Source: Hymenolepis diminuta (taxonomy: Eukaryota; Platyhelminthes; Cestoda; Cyclophyllidea; Hymenolepididae). From it: a DNA stretch of 64,000 nucleotides. Where the stretch lies: the NCBI GenBank assembly GCA_900708905.1, contig CAADRB010000069.1, forward strand, positions 161,606 through 225,605. The letters are read 5' to 3'. The position numbers and the translations under genes are program-made. Below, piece by piece: positions 50,115-62,206 of the stretch. Within the stretch, counting starts at the first letter, position 1; each line of letters opens with the position of its first letter. The notes under the pieces are model-generated. The model searched no databases. It was not told where the DNA came from and saw only the letters and a program-made list of their open reading frames with translations.

Positions 50115-51462
50115 CAAAAGTCCTTCTATCAAATCCTGGTAAACTGTCTGTAATCACAAAATTTTAAACTGGATTATTTGTGTTGCACGATTTCTTATGA
50201 ACCGAATGAAATTAATAAAAAAATCAATTAATTCAAATATTAGCACTTAAAATAATCTATTAAAATTTCACAAGATGACTTTGACAGCCAAGCTCCGATC
50301 AAACGTTCACAACATCTCAAGGAATTAAGTTTTAAGAACAAAGGAGTCCTAACCGTAACTGTAATTATATAGGACCGTGGCTTCAAGACTAAAATCTCCC
50401 AATTTTTGTTCCTCATCCTGCTCGGAAAATATTGTAGTAATAGATACGTGTCTCATTAAAATTGTACCTTGGGCACGCACTTTTTAATAAATTAAATTTT
50501 TATTACTACCTGCGGTAATTTTATTTGTGGGAAGCAAGTTAAACCGGGATAAGAGAAGGTCCAACAACTGATAATGAGAAAGAGATCAGGGGGATGCTGA
50601 GAGCACCGTCAAGGTGTCAAAGAGACTTTCTTTACTTGATCCTCGGATTCTGGTTATACAATATTTACTAATTATTATTTTTCATTATTTGTTCTCAGCC
50701 TTATACGTTACCCTAATTTCACGAAAAAGAGAATAGATTTGAGAAGACCAGCACTGATTTCTTCAAAAGTGATTATAAGGAATGTTTCCGGTAGAATCTT
50801 GGATTTTAAAGGTAGAAAGAAATACAGCAAGTAATCAGCAAGTTATAACCAAGTGTTTCGGAGCAAATCAGCCAGAATTGGACCTAAGTGGTCTGGGTCG
50901 GTCGGACGAACCGAAGTTGCTGAAGCGAATGAAGAGTTCACCTTGACCGCTCAGAGGAAGGTACAGAACAAATCGAACCATAAGAATCCGAAGAAGAAGA
51001 AGCAGCATCTTCAACTAAATTCTGCTGTAGGCACAATAAAGAAACCAGAATTGATACTAATTTAATCAAACAGAGAATGGGAATCTTTCGTTACAACCAG
51101 AAATAAATGAAACGTGTTGTTTAGGGTGTCCAGAACGAAAACTCCTAATCAAGAAATACGAAAAAATGAAGTTCACCGAAAAAGGAAGGAGCACTGACAG
51201 AAATGCTAAAAGATGTTCTCCTAATGCTTGGCAGAGAATCTTTCATGTACCTCTAAAGAAGGGAGCCCTCGCCAGGAAAGAAAGCTGAACCAACAACAGG
51301 ACTTCGGTCGAACCCAAAGACAAAGTTCTACGCAGATGGGACGGATTAAAAGGAGAGTTATCAAGAAGGAAATATTATATTAATGTTAAACCCTTAAAGT
51401 ATTAAATTCGAGCAGAGCTTAATTCTAGCTTTTTCACTAGCCGTGCTTCCCTTTCTCATTAT

Positions 51463-51468
51463 TTTATT
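51463..51468 (-). promoter_or_regulatory. Candidate poly(A) signal of Iroquois gene
   Basis: AATAAA on the minus strand about 224 nt after the Iroquois stop codon. Confidence 0.35.
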
Positions 51469-51691
51469 AAAATGAAACTTAGCAAACTGTACTGATTAGC
51501 GTGTTCATTCAGTGACAATTTCACGTTATTTGCTTTTGAACCACACCTCTGTTTAAGCACAAAGTCACTTGATCACTAAAATAGATAAGTATATCATACT
51601 ATTATTTCATAATAACATAGAATTTTGTCAATAACTTTCATGCAAACTTAATGAATATGTACATTGTGGACTTGAAATCCAGCTTTTTAAA

Positions 51692-52187
51692 TTATCGTTC
51701 TTCCGTCATCTCGACGACCGACCAAATTTTCCCATTTCTTCCAGATTCCGTAGATTTAGCAGCCGGCATTGATGTATCTTCGCCTACATTTTCCCCAAAA
51801 TCTTCTTCGCTTTTCTCAAAAGACTGCGAATGTAGAGGTGAATTATTATGTTGACTAGGTGGAGTTGGAGTTCCATCCGTGGGATATACATCTCCCGTGG
51901 TGACAGAAAAGCCTTCATCTTCCAAATCAGGAAAATGCTGATCTAGAGATGAAGCCAAACTCCAAGTTGCCTTGTTCTCCTTTTTCAGCCTACGTCGAGC
52001 ATTCGCGAACCATGTGGAAACCTGAGTCAAACTCATCTTCGTGATAACGGCCAGCATTATCTTTTCACTCTTGTTGGGATAGGGGTTCTTTCTGTGCTCA
52101 TTAAGCCAAGCTTTCAAAAGTCCCGTAGTCTCACGTGTTGTGTTCTTGCGACGTGGTATTCCATGACCCCTCATCTTCAATGAATAC
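51692..52187 (-). CDS. Iroquois exon 3 (homeodomain and Iro-box)
   Basis: Acceptor CCTTTTTCAG, then [19 protein letters not shown]; stop at 51692-51694. The preceding intron is 92 nt. Confidence 0.92.
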
Positions 52188-54489
52188 CTGAAAAAGGAAT
52201 CGTTTACCTTAACGCCATTAAACTACTTTTAAATAGTTAGTAACATTGTTTCATCCTATCTTGCCTAAAGTTCTGATACATCTTCATCGTTTGTGGGTCG
52301 AGATTTCCAGTGCAGAGAGCCTGTCGAAATCGCCTCAGTTGCTCAGATTCATCCTAGAGAAAATAATAAATATCTGTTTAAATTGTATCGGTAGAACACT
52401 TATTATCGGCATAACCTCTCTACTTAATCCGATATCAGTAGACATTCCTTGTTAGGACTGCTCGACTACCCCTATCAGCTTGATAACTTATTAACTGGAA
52501 CAAGGCGAGTAATTCGAAGCATCACGCAAAATGGAGGATTGACCACAGGTCATGGCTCGGTAATTGCCGGGTATTTTATTGCCTTCTTATCTGATTGAAT
52601 ACAATGTGATGATTTGATTTGCGATTCGCGTGCGAGCAGGTAATTAGTACTCATCTGATTACTAACACTTGTGCAATTGCTATTCTGGATTGTTTACAGT
52701 TGCCGGTTATCAGAAATCAGCGCTAATTTGTGAATATTTTCCCATTAATACTTACACCCACGAATTACGTATTTTATTGCCCATTACTGAATGATAGGGA
52801 AATCCAGGTATGTAAATTTTGTGGCAAAAATGTATGGCAGATTAACTTTAAAAACTAAATTTGTCTTTAAGAATGCTTGCTTCCCTTTGAGGAGGATTTA
52901 TTCGAAGAGTTTGTTTTTGGTTAAATTTCTCTCGAAAAATAGCCTATTTCGTGATACTAATAGTAGGTGATTTGGTATCGCTTCTATTAATTAAGGTCCA
53001 TCAGGAAGTTTAGGAAATACCTATTCGAATATATTAAGCCTATGAGTTATAAATGCCCTTGCAAAGTGCCTTTCAAATGAATAAAGAATTATTTTTATTC
53101 ATTGCATTTCCCTTTTTATCTTATCCGCTGGAAACTTTAAAAACGAATTTTTGGAATAAATATTTTAAAAAAGTCACTCTTCACTTGGCCAATATTAACG
53201 AACAATTTGCAAGAATTCAAAATATGTATATACATTGAACTGCCTTATTCCATCTCCTTATTCGATTTTAACTAAGTGTCTGTTTATATTCTATATCTAA
53301 AAGCGGAATAAATTTTTTATGTAAAGAAGTCAATTCATAACAGTGGTTCTTGTTAAGAAAGTGGTTAGTTATTACATTTTATATTGAATTTAATAGTACT
53401 TGGAAGACCAAATTAATATGCCTGTTTTAAAAATGCGCATGCTGACAAATATTATTTCTTATACGTACCTAGATAAATGTAAAAAATTAAGACAATTAAA
53501 TCTTCTTTGGGGCAAATAAATAGAGGTTATAATAATGTGTTTATAGAAGTTAATACAAGATTGTATTTTAAACTAAATAGAGTAACACAAAAGATGCCTT
53601 CGAAAACTCATCTACCTGCTCTTGGCTATAAGAACATAAGTATGTGTAGAAAATATAATTTCTGTGATAAGACCAATCATCTAAATAAATCAACTGGTCT
53701 GGACGGACATCATGGAAAAGAAGCAGCTTAATAATTCATAGTGACGAATATTAAAATCTGAAGCAGAGAACTGAACATTAATTAGGTATTTTATAACCCG
53801 AATCCAAAAACTTGGAGAAGACTCTTCTGATACTCTAACTTTATACTTAAGATATTGTTGATCCCCTTCCCCTTATCTCTTAGTGGACTTTACCGTTACT
53901 TAATTCCACTTATTTTTCCACAAAGGAAAAATAATATTTGCTTTGCTTTGCTGTAGATAATAATATTATTACTTACCTGACCATCATTTTGCCAAGTCAT
54001 CTGTTCATGAGAATAGGGACTCATCTGCAATGTTGCTTGTATGGGTGTTGGTTGCGGCGGTGGCGCCACAGGATGAGTTGGATGAGGTGACACCATCCCC
54101 AGGGGTGAAGGACCCCCCTTCACTCCACCACTCAACAGTCCCGCTAAATGCAGAGCCTCTGATGTAACAGGTGAGTTAGCAAATACCCCTCCACTACCAC
54201 CGCTACTTGTAGGAGGGGTGTGAGAAGGCGGTTGCTGTGGAGGCGATGGTCCCCCAGGACCTCCCTGAGATGCTGCCGCTCCCAAAATGGACCGCATCCA
54301 CTGTAACATGTGCATCGGATGGGGAGCACAAGCTCCTGGCGCAGGAGGAGGTGGTGGAGGAAGATGGGGAAAACGGGTGGGAGGAGCCAATGCTGAAGCT
54401 AACTCGAAGGGGGACTGCAGAGTGAGTGGTAGCATTTCGCAGGGTGGGTAACGCGGACTCATACGTGGGTCTTCGAGTGGCTGGGCCAT
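51692..54489 (-). CDS. Iroquois-class TALE homeobox transcription factor
   Basis: Nuclear DNA-binding patterning factor of the Iroquois (Irx/IRO) class. Coding exons in reading order: 54489-53977 (within exon 54514-53977), 52353-52280 and 52187-51692, giving 360 aa. The N-terminal part is Pro/Gly/Ser/His-rich ([20 protein letters not shown]). The homeodomain (about residues 208-271) carries the TALE three-residue extension and Iroquois signature: [20 protein letters not shown], then [20 protein letters not shown], then [20 protein letters not shown]. An acidic region follows ([22 protein letters not shown]), and near the C-terminus a short [10 protein letters not shown] matches the Iro-box (KIWSLAE type) that defines the class. 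The Met at 54489 is chosen as the first after an acceptor 25 nt upstream. The middle exon is weakly conserved, so an additional exon cannot be excluded. Confidence 0.9.
52280..52353 (-). CDS. Iroquois exon 2
   Basis: Acceptor ATTTTCTCTAG, then [20 protein letters not shown] and QTMK. Donor GTATCA at 52279 gives the phase needed by the homeodomain exon. The peptide resembles no Iroquois segment I remember strongly; the exon rests on splice sites and phase. Confidence 0.6.
52354..53976. other. Iroquois intron
   Basis: 1.6 kb. The part 52456-52760 is less AT-biased and rich in homeodomain-like ATTA/TAAT and GATTTG motifs, with no open frame. It could be regulatory. The plus-strand frame 53507-53731 is not recognised. 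Confidence 0.4.
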
Positions 54490-54514
54490 TATTTTCCTAG
54501 ATTGTATTTGATAT
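53977..54514 (-). CDS. Iroquois exon 1 (N-terminal Pro-rich region)
   Basis: Preceded by acceptor CACTTTTCTTGCAG at 54515, so either a 5' UTR exon lies upstream or the site is used for trans-splicing of a spliced leader. Start [20 protein letters not shown] at 54489. Donor GTAAGT after MTWQNDGQ in phase 0. Confidence 0.8.
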
Positions 54515-55843
54515 CTGCAAGAAAAGTGTGGTATTTTAGAAAAATACATCAAATGCATAAGCCAAAATGATAGGCACTTTCAAGGATTAGTACGGGTAAA
54601 TGATGATGAAAATCCCAATAAAAAGCGAATGATTCTGATCCCTTTTCATATACTGAAAGAACAAGAAAGTAAGTGGACTTTGAAGCTTTATGATAATAAT
54701 TTTGGGATGTGATAAGGCATTATCAGAGGCTACAAATGGAATTATCTCACATATATACACGTACTTTCCAATAAAAAGTGACTTAAAAACCACTATTCTC
54801 CCAAAATAATAATGATGGCTCTAATAATAATTCCCAAACACATTTAGGAAAGCGTTTTCCAACGCTCTTCTTGAGTAGAAAGTGACATCACGAATCCTCT
54901 CTGATGAGAGGCTCGAATTCTACTACACTCTATAACAGCCAGATTTAACCAGTGCGGTTGGCTATTCCACTCACTGGGTGAGCACCGATGGGAATCGAAC
55001 CCATGACCACTGACATGGCAGAGGCGCACGGTGACCAGTGCTTTCCCTAAAATCGGTTTTTTAAGGAGTATCTGAGGTAAAGTCGACGATGTAATTTAGA
55101 ATATATTGATTTCGCTAACCCGAAATAGAACCATATAGTGAGTTCCTGACAGAGTATCTGTTTAGCAGATAGCCTAGTCAGGCGATAATTGTGCTATTAT
55201 CAGGGTTGTTCCTAAAATTAAGTAGAAAACTGGGTTAAATCGATAAGCGTATTAAGATGGCAGGTGGAGGAATAAGGCCACCAGGACAATTTAAGTCATA
55301 AAAAAACAGCGAATATGAAAAATTAATTCCATAAAATTTAGTATCAAATAAAAAAGAGATTTAGTAAAGTTTACTGTAATTGAAGGAGGGGCTTATTTAG
55401 CACAGAAAAGCAATCGAGTATCTACTAGCTAAAGAGACTATTTTTAGGCCCTGATAATGAATTGTTAAGGCAGAGGTAGTATGCGCATGAGATCAAAATT
55501 TAGGAAATATCTGGTCTTTTGAAAGATTATTCTGATTTGACTTACTGAGGTAATCGAATAAGTTTCCTTAACTCAGAAATTGAAAGCAAACAGAAAGACT
55601 CATTCAAGTCTTCTCTTCCATGATGAATTTTAAAAGATAATTTTCGGCTTGAGACAATATTACATAAATGAAATCAGTACTCTTTACAAACACTGATTAT
55701 GATGGTTTAAGAAAAGAATGGATAAATTAGAATTTGGCAGAAATTAGACTCACAGTGGGGGTACCTATACGTGCGGCGTCGAACGGCTTGTCTGAATATT
55801 TAAACCGTAAGTAGAAAACTAATTAAATTATAGCAATTCTAAC
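54515..55843. other. Upstream flank of Iroquois gene
   Basis: Apart from the SINE copy I see no gene. Likely contains the Iroquois promoter or a 5' noncoding exon. Confidence 0.4.
54841..55044 (-). repeat. tRNA-derived SINE, best copy
   Basis: On the minus strand the 5' end is tRNA-like: GGTCACCGTGCGCCTCTGCC (A-box region), then GGTTCGATTCC (B-box, positions 55001-54991), a tail with CTCACCCAGTGAGTGG and a 3' end at TTTCCTAAATG. A similar copy at 56914-57109 has the same length and order. RNA polymerase III would transcribe such elements. It sits about 330 bp upstream of the first Iroquois exon. Confidence 0.75.
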
Positions 55844-56428
55844 NNNNNNNNNNNNNNNNNNNNNNNNNNNNNNNNNNNNNNNNNNNNNNNNNNNNNNNNN
55901 NNNNNNNNNNNNNNNNNNNNNNNNNNNNNNNNNNNNNNNNNNNNNNNNNNNNNNNNNNNNNNNNNNNNNNNNNNNNNNNNNNNNNNNNNNNNNNNNNNNN
56001 NNNNNNNNNNNNNNNNNNNNNNNNNNNNNNNNNNNNNNNNNNNNNNNNNNNNNNNNNNNNNNNNNNNNNNNNNNNNNNNNNNNNNNNNNNNNNNNNNNNN
56101 NNNNNNNNNNNNNNNNNNNNNNNNNNNNNNNNNNNNNNNNNNNNNNNNNNNNNNNNNNNNNNNNNNNNNNNNNNNNNNNNNNNNNNNNNNNNNNNNNNNN
56201 NNNNNNNNNNNNNNNNNNNNNNNNNNNNNNNNNNNNNNNNNNNNNNNNNNNNNNNNNNNNNNNNNNNNNNNNNNNNNNNNNNNNNNNNNNNNNNNNNNNN
56301 NNNNNNNNNNNNNNNNNNNNNNNNNNNNNNNNNNNNNNNNNNNNNNNNNNNNNNNNNNNNNNNNNNNNNNNNNNNNNNNNNNNNNNNNNNNNNNNNNNNN
56401 NNNNNNNNNNNNNNNNNNNNNNNNNNNN
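55844..56428. other. Assembly gap (N)
   Basis: 585 undetermined bases; any frame across it is meaningless. Confidence 1.
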
Positions 56429-56913
56429 TTCGATTAGATATGCACTTTCTTGAAATGTTATGAATTTTCCTTTTATTACTAATAAGTAATTAATATGATT
56501 TGTAAGATCTTGGTCGTACAATGAAAAGCCAATCGAATAGAAAATCGAAATACGTAGAGGAAGTGGTAATTCCAGTTTATTTCAAGTAAACCCAACTTTT
56601 CCAATGCGGTTTTTATCTAACAACTTATGGTCGATAATCAGGAAAGACCCAGAGGTTTCCTTTTCAATCATCTATTTAGTGTATCACCGTTTATCATCCT
56701 TTTAACAAGAAGATATCCACTTAGATAAAATACCTTGGGTTTTTCCTAAATTGAGTATCAAAAACACATTAGAAAAGTTACATTCCCTAAATAAAGCAAA
56801 AAAATGCAGCTGAATATGTCACATACGCACTGAGCGTTGGCAGGACACGGTAATATGGTTAAAGGTAGTAATGTGGATTTAGATACAGGTGTGTTTTAAC
56901 TATTTTTACAAGC

Positions 56914-57109
56914 TCATTTAGGAAACTGTTTCCCAACGCCCTTTTCGGGTAGAAATTGACATCATAGGACCCTTCTGGAGACTGTATTTCTACTATCCTT
57001 TATATTTGCTAGATTTAAGCAGTGCGATTGGGCATTCCGTTCACCAGTTGTGTGCCGATAAGAATCGAACCCGTGGTCGCTGCCGTAGCAGACGATCACC
57101 GACAGATGT
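56914..57109 (-). repeat. tRNA-derived SINE, second copy
   Basis: Same family and orientation as 54841-55044: B-box GGTTCGATTCT on the minus strand (57071-57061), shared ends CATTTAGGAAA and AGATTTAA(C/G)CAGTGCG. Together the two copies flank the assembly gap. Confidence 0.72.
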
Positions 57110-59698
57110 GAGTTAATTATTTTTACTCTTCTCTTAAATTTAAATGCTTACTACCTAGACTTTTCGGAAAAAATATGCAAAAATGTGGTCTAATAATAAA
57201 TAGGTAATTTCACTGATTATTAGCATGTTTATTCAATTTTATTTTGTCTAGAATTTTACCAATCTGACATCAAATTTACATTAAATCAAGGATGGTCAAA
57301 AATGAAGCACTTCTTCGTAAAGAGGAAGTAAATTATGGAAAATTTCATATCTATGTGCTTCTTAAACCCAATTATTCATCACAGTTATTGAACTTAAGAA
57401 TTTGCCATAATTATTCAAGAAGCATTGGTGCCGTAGCAATATAATCAATGGCAAAATGAAAATATCTTCTCGCCGTAGTTAACTTGACACAGTTTTAGAC
57501 AGAAGGTCATGGTTACAAATATTAATAATATACGTTTATGAACTTAGAAACCATGACTACTCCAACCTTTTTGGAAGAATAAGTTATCTGTTATTAAGAG
57601 TGCCTGGGTTTAATGTAATCCCGGAAAACGGATTTTAAGTTTGATTCTAATAGTCAAATTGAAATTAGCAATATAGTTTGAAGTGAAATTAGAAAGGATT
57701 TTAAACGGGTGAGGCTCTCGGTGAATTTATAACAATTTTCAAAATTGGCCAAAGTGATTAAGATTTTTAACTTTCAAAGAACAGCCAACAATATTTATTT
57801 GCCTAGAAAACAATGAAAGCAAAATTCTTTAGCGTAAATACCGAAAAGAGTAATGATATTTAAAAATTCAGAAGTTGCGAATTGTAAATATATTTTTTAA
57901 ATCATAAGATGGTTAAACTTAATTTTCCCGATTATGAATTAGTTCACGGAGAATGTTTATAGATTAATACATTCCACTAAACATAAGCATTATAAACATT
58001 CAATATTTTCTGTAAGGTTATTTTCATTTTACTGTCTGAGATATTACTCAAATCGAACACTAATAATCTAAAATTTTAATTCCATAAACTATCAAGCAAA
58101 TCGAAACAGCGAATTTATGCTATAGATGGGGCCAGCTTGACTGAATATAAGTTACAATGTTAACCCTTCAAAAATATGCATAAATGCGAGTTTATGTGAT
58201 TAAAACGCATCTGTTAACTTTTTCTCTTAACTCTCCCTCCTCCACCCCCCCTCCCCTATTTTTTTTCCTCGCCTGTTGAAATGCAATTTGGTGCACAGGC
58301 CGCACAGAATCTTTTTTATCAGATTCTGGGCGAATGTGACGAGAGGATGAGAAGTAATTACCACTTTGCGTGTCATTTAAAAACCGCTAATCAAGATGCT
58401 GAATGTCTACTATTCTCTTTGTCCTACTAGCACTTCAGATTAGTCGGCTTGAAAGGAGGCTGAATAGTGCAGGAGAGATCTTTGTCCACGATAATACAAA
58501 AAGGTAGCAGATTGTGTGTATTGTTCTGTCTTTTTTTGTTTAGATCATTAAAAATGTTTACCATAAATAACAGAGAATAATAGCCCAATAAAGAAGACTG
58601 TCAATAATTTCTTACATTACTCAAGGAAGTATGGCTATTGTGAGAGATGTGAGAACTGATCATATATACTTAAGAGCATAGACCGATTAGCCACTTTCTA
58701 GATGATCTTCGAGAGGACTTTGTTATTTTATTTAACTATTAGAAGACTACAAATTATTTTTTGGCAAAATGTTGGTCGAGTGATGTACAAAATGATATAC
58801 GAATCCGATGCACATTACAGAATGCTAATATTAATCAGAGATGAATTAAAGGGAGGAAGTTTATTGAGATGTCTCTCTTCTGAAAGCCAATAAAAACTGA
58901 ATTTAGTAATCATTTCAATAACAGAATAGCAGCTTTTTGACTTTAACCTTGAATGACCCCATGGACAATGCACATGCAATCGTCAGTCGGTTTTATTTCT
59001 TTGCAATCAATATAGATTTCGCTTGAATCAACGTAGACGAAAACACTCAACGACAAATTTAGGCAACTGCCTACTAAATTTACGATCAACTAAGCATTTA
59101 GGTGAGAGGTCAAAAGATAACTACGATATAAAACGTCCAGTAATCATGACGCTGAACTTCCCACCCAATCAACAATCGACTATTATTATATGGTAGGAAG
59201 GGTCTAATTTCTTGAAAGGGGACTTGAAAATAACCCTAGTGATGTTTTGTTGCCACATTAATCAACAGGTTTATTAAAAATAATTGCTTAGGGATTGATC
59301 GCTTATATCCATGTTTGGCTAATATTTAATTCATAAACATAAGAATTTTGACTATTTGCTAGGCGAATAACGTCAAACACCCGAATGATCACTGTGACAA
59401 GCACGACTGCGTATTGTATTTGCTTATACCTTCAAAGAATGGCTTGACAGAAGGAATAATAATAAGGCCATTTAGTTAAAGATGGTATCGAACGTACGAA
59501 TTGGACAATAGGATACATGGCTTATTAACTCTAGTAGATTGAAGGGAGAACTCTTCGGGACCTTATAATAACTTTTTCATTTCAATATTCTCTCCCGACA
59601 TTGACTTCTAATGCTCAGTTATGAACTTCATATTCATGAATGTAGTTTCTCTTCATTTCACTGAGCAACCTTGAATTCAGAATAATTATATGAAATCT

Positions 59699-59745
59699 CA
59701 CATCCAGCAGCGCAAAAATTAAGTGGTTCCATGACTGATTTCTTT
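59699..59745. repeat. Short dispersed repeat, copy 2
   Basis: CACATCCAGCAGCGCAAAAA, then TTAAGTGGTTCC and a tail ending GATTTCTT, partner of 17439-17486 in the same orientation. Confidence 0.5.
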
Positions 59746-62135
59746 ACACGCTTGTATCCAACTGGAGGATGTTAGTAGATGGCACTACTCGCTCAATCGA
59801 TCATAGATTTTGAACTATAGTAGTTTTGTGCATTTAATAGAAGTGCGGAAAAGAGATGACTAGAGATTAACTAGCCCTTGAATAGCTTACTTCTAGAACC
59901 TTCTTCATGAGTGTCCAGATTACCTTAAGTCTTCGTTTCAAGCATGCATATTTCTTCCAAATTCGAGGCGGTTCAACGAAATGAAGAGAAAATATTTTCA
60001 TGAATATGAAATTCAGAACTAACCGTTAGATGCCAAAACTGGGAACTTTAGAACTAAAGGTCACAAATCGAGACTGGACAACAAAATCGAAATAAAAAAA
60101 TGTTATGACGTCTAGCAGAGCTCTTCAATCTACTAGAAATTGTAAGCTATGCATTCATTTGTCCACTTTGTATTCTTGATGTGATCTTTAAATAAATGCA
60201 GTTATTATTTGTAATCTTTCAAATTCTGGGCAATTGTCCGTAGCTCCTTCTCTTCTGAAGCCTCATCTTTGAAATTCTGCTCTGGCGAGTGTAATCACCG
60301 AACAATAAGTATGGTAAAGATCTTCTATCCTTCTCGAAGAAATTGTAGGACTGTAGTGTAATTATGCTTGTTATAGGTAAATTTATATTGCAGTGGACTA
60401 CAAATAAGACTGCTAACCAAGAATTGTATTTATTTCTTCCGGTGTTATTGTTAAGATGTTTAATATTGTAAATAAATTGAAGATGGGAAAAAAATGAACT
60501 GTATTTCCGACGATGGCACAAATATAGTATCAAAAATCAAAAGGGGAAATTACATAAAATGTGCTTATTCGATTGGATAAAGGAAATTTGATAATAGGTA
60601 GGAAGCGCCTTTTTAATAACTGGATTTACCGCCTTATTTATTACCCACGGCAAGGAAAAAATTATAAAATTATATCATTATGAGAAATTAATTGAATAAG
60701 GGGAAAAGAAAAAAATTCAATAAAATGTCAGTGAGGGAGAATAGTTTTGAGACTGTGAATTAAGTCAGGGCACCAAAAGGCTCTTGCTTCATTTTATTTA
60801 GGTCGTACAGTTTTTTACCAATATGCCTTTTCACCTCTTCACATTATAGTATTCCAAATAGTGTGTCCTACGTTCCTGAGTGAATTCATTTGAACTCTGT
60901 CCGGAGCTTATTAATCAACTGAATAAACTGGATAGCTTGTTACGTAATTTAAGTACTCTTTCTCCATTGCTAAGATATCAAACTGAAAGAATCTCAACGT
61001 CTGATTGTTATATAAATAGTTATTTCTTGAAAATGTAAGTTTAACCACCCCTCAGAACAGAACATTGTAACGGGCACATTTAAAAACAAAAACTAGTAAT
61101 GCATTCACATGTAGGTGTCCGTTATGTTAAAACAGGGCGACAGGTGTTGGCCACTATCGGCGTCTCACATCAGAGCAACCAAGATAAAGAAGGACAATTA
61201 GCCTATGCCGTTCCCCTCAAAATGTAGTCGAACACCCTACCCTCACACTAATCTCACCCCCCGTTTAGCACTAAACCACAGTTAAACACGCAAATTGGTT
61301 ATTCCTCTTCTTCCGCTGCTCTGATGTTCTGCAATGATAGTACCACTGGCATCTGCTAGCTCGCAGTGGAAACAAATTGAAATGCGATTTTTTACAATTT
61401 GTGATTGACAAGTTTTATGGATGCGATAAATCAAAGGAGTGGTTGATGAAAATTTAAAAATTAAAACAAGAATACGAATTTAAATCAGAACAGATTGTGA
61501 GGAAATCGTGGATACAAACAACACAGGTAATGACCATTAAACGTGGAAAAAGAATAACGAATAAAAGTTGTATTAGGAGTGATGGTTGAAATGAATGGGG
61601 TATATACTAGATGCTATATTTTTATTATAACGTTTTTTTATTAAAAGATGAAATGTGCCTGCAGTATATTGCACCTTATATCAACTAATGGATTCGTAAA
61701 TCCGAAAAGGAGAGAGACACCGCCATTCAAACTTTTAAAATTGGTAATTTCGGGCGCATGTCCTCTTCTACTACCAGACGAATGTAAACTAGTTTGGGAA
61801 ACGCAGGATTACGAAGATATATGCAAATGTAAATTTTCACTCTTAAGAACCAATATTATCCCCACAGAGGCGCTCATGGAGCTGAACTGAGTACTCTTAT
61901 ATGCTCAAGTACTGAAGACCAACCACTATTGGATTAGCACAAATAGTTTGTTACAGGAGCAAAATCTCCTAATTCCCCGATTCTCTTCCCTTTCCTCAGG
62001 GTATTTAATATTGAAAGCCATACTCCTCTTCTCATAATTGTATCTTTCATAAACCATATTAATTTATCGCACTTAATAGTACGTGCTGAAAGTGTGTCAG
62101 GTGCAAAGTACTCAAGTGCACATCTATCACACTAG

Positions 62136-62206
62136 AATTAAGGGAATCGATGCTCATCGGTGCAAATCGGGTTATGTGGATGATGGTTAAGTCTGGTCAA
62201 TAGAAG
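62136..62206 (+). repeat. SINE-like fragment
   Basis: GGGAATCGATGCTCATCGGTGC followed by GTGGATGATGGTTAAGTCTGG resembles the B-box-to-tail part of the SINE family (GATTCCCATCGGTGC, then a TGGTTAAATCTGG block). Eroded. Confidence 0.4.

Larger units (their letters stand above)
44284..51691. other. Intergenic region between DDI1 and Iroquois gene
   Basis: 7.4 kb between convergent genes. Besides the LTR-like repeat at 49783 and a weak SINE fragment near 45925 I see no gene. A Lys-rich open frame at 50853-51065 lies in less AT-rich DNA (50850-51360) and might be a retroelement remnant, but it matches no family I know. Confidence 0.45.

Noticed and set aside
54144..54425. Open frames on both strands inside the Iroquois N-terminal exon
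   Set aside because: They are shadows of the Pro-rich coding frame 53977-54489.
54991..55001. B-box at the 54841-55044 repeat read as a functional tRNA gene
   Set aside because: The sequence lacks a convincing acceptor stem and anticodon arm and recurs as part of a longer repeat, so a SINE is the better reading.
55823..56521. Open frame of 232 codons on the minus strand
   Set aside because: It spans the run of N bases and contains no real sequence.
58300..58330. AGAATCT/AGATTCT hairpin as a terminator or small RNA
   Set aside because: A 7-bp stem with an 8-nt loop is expected by chance in this much DNA, and it has no context to support a function.
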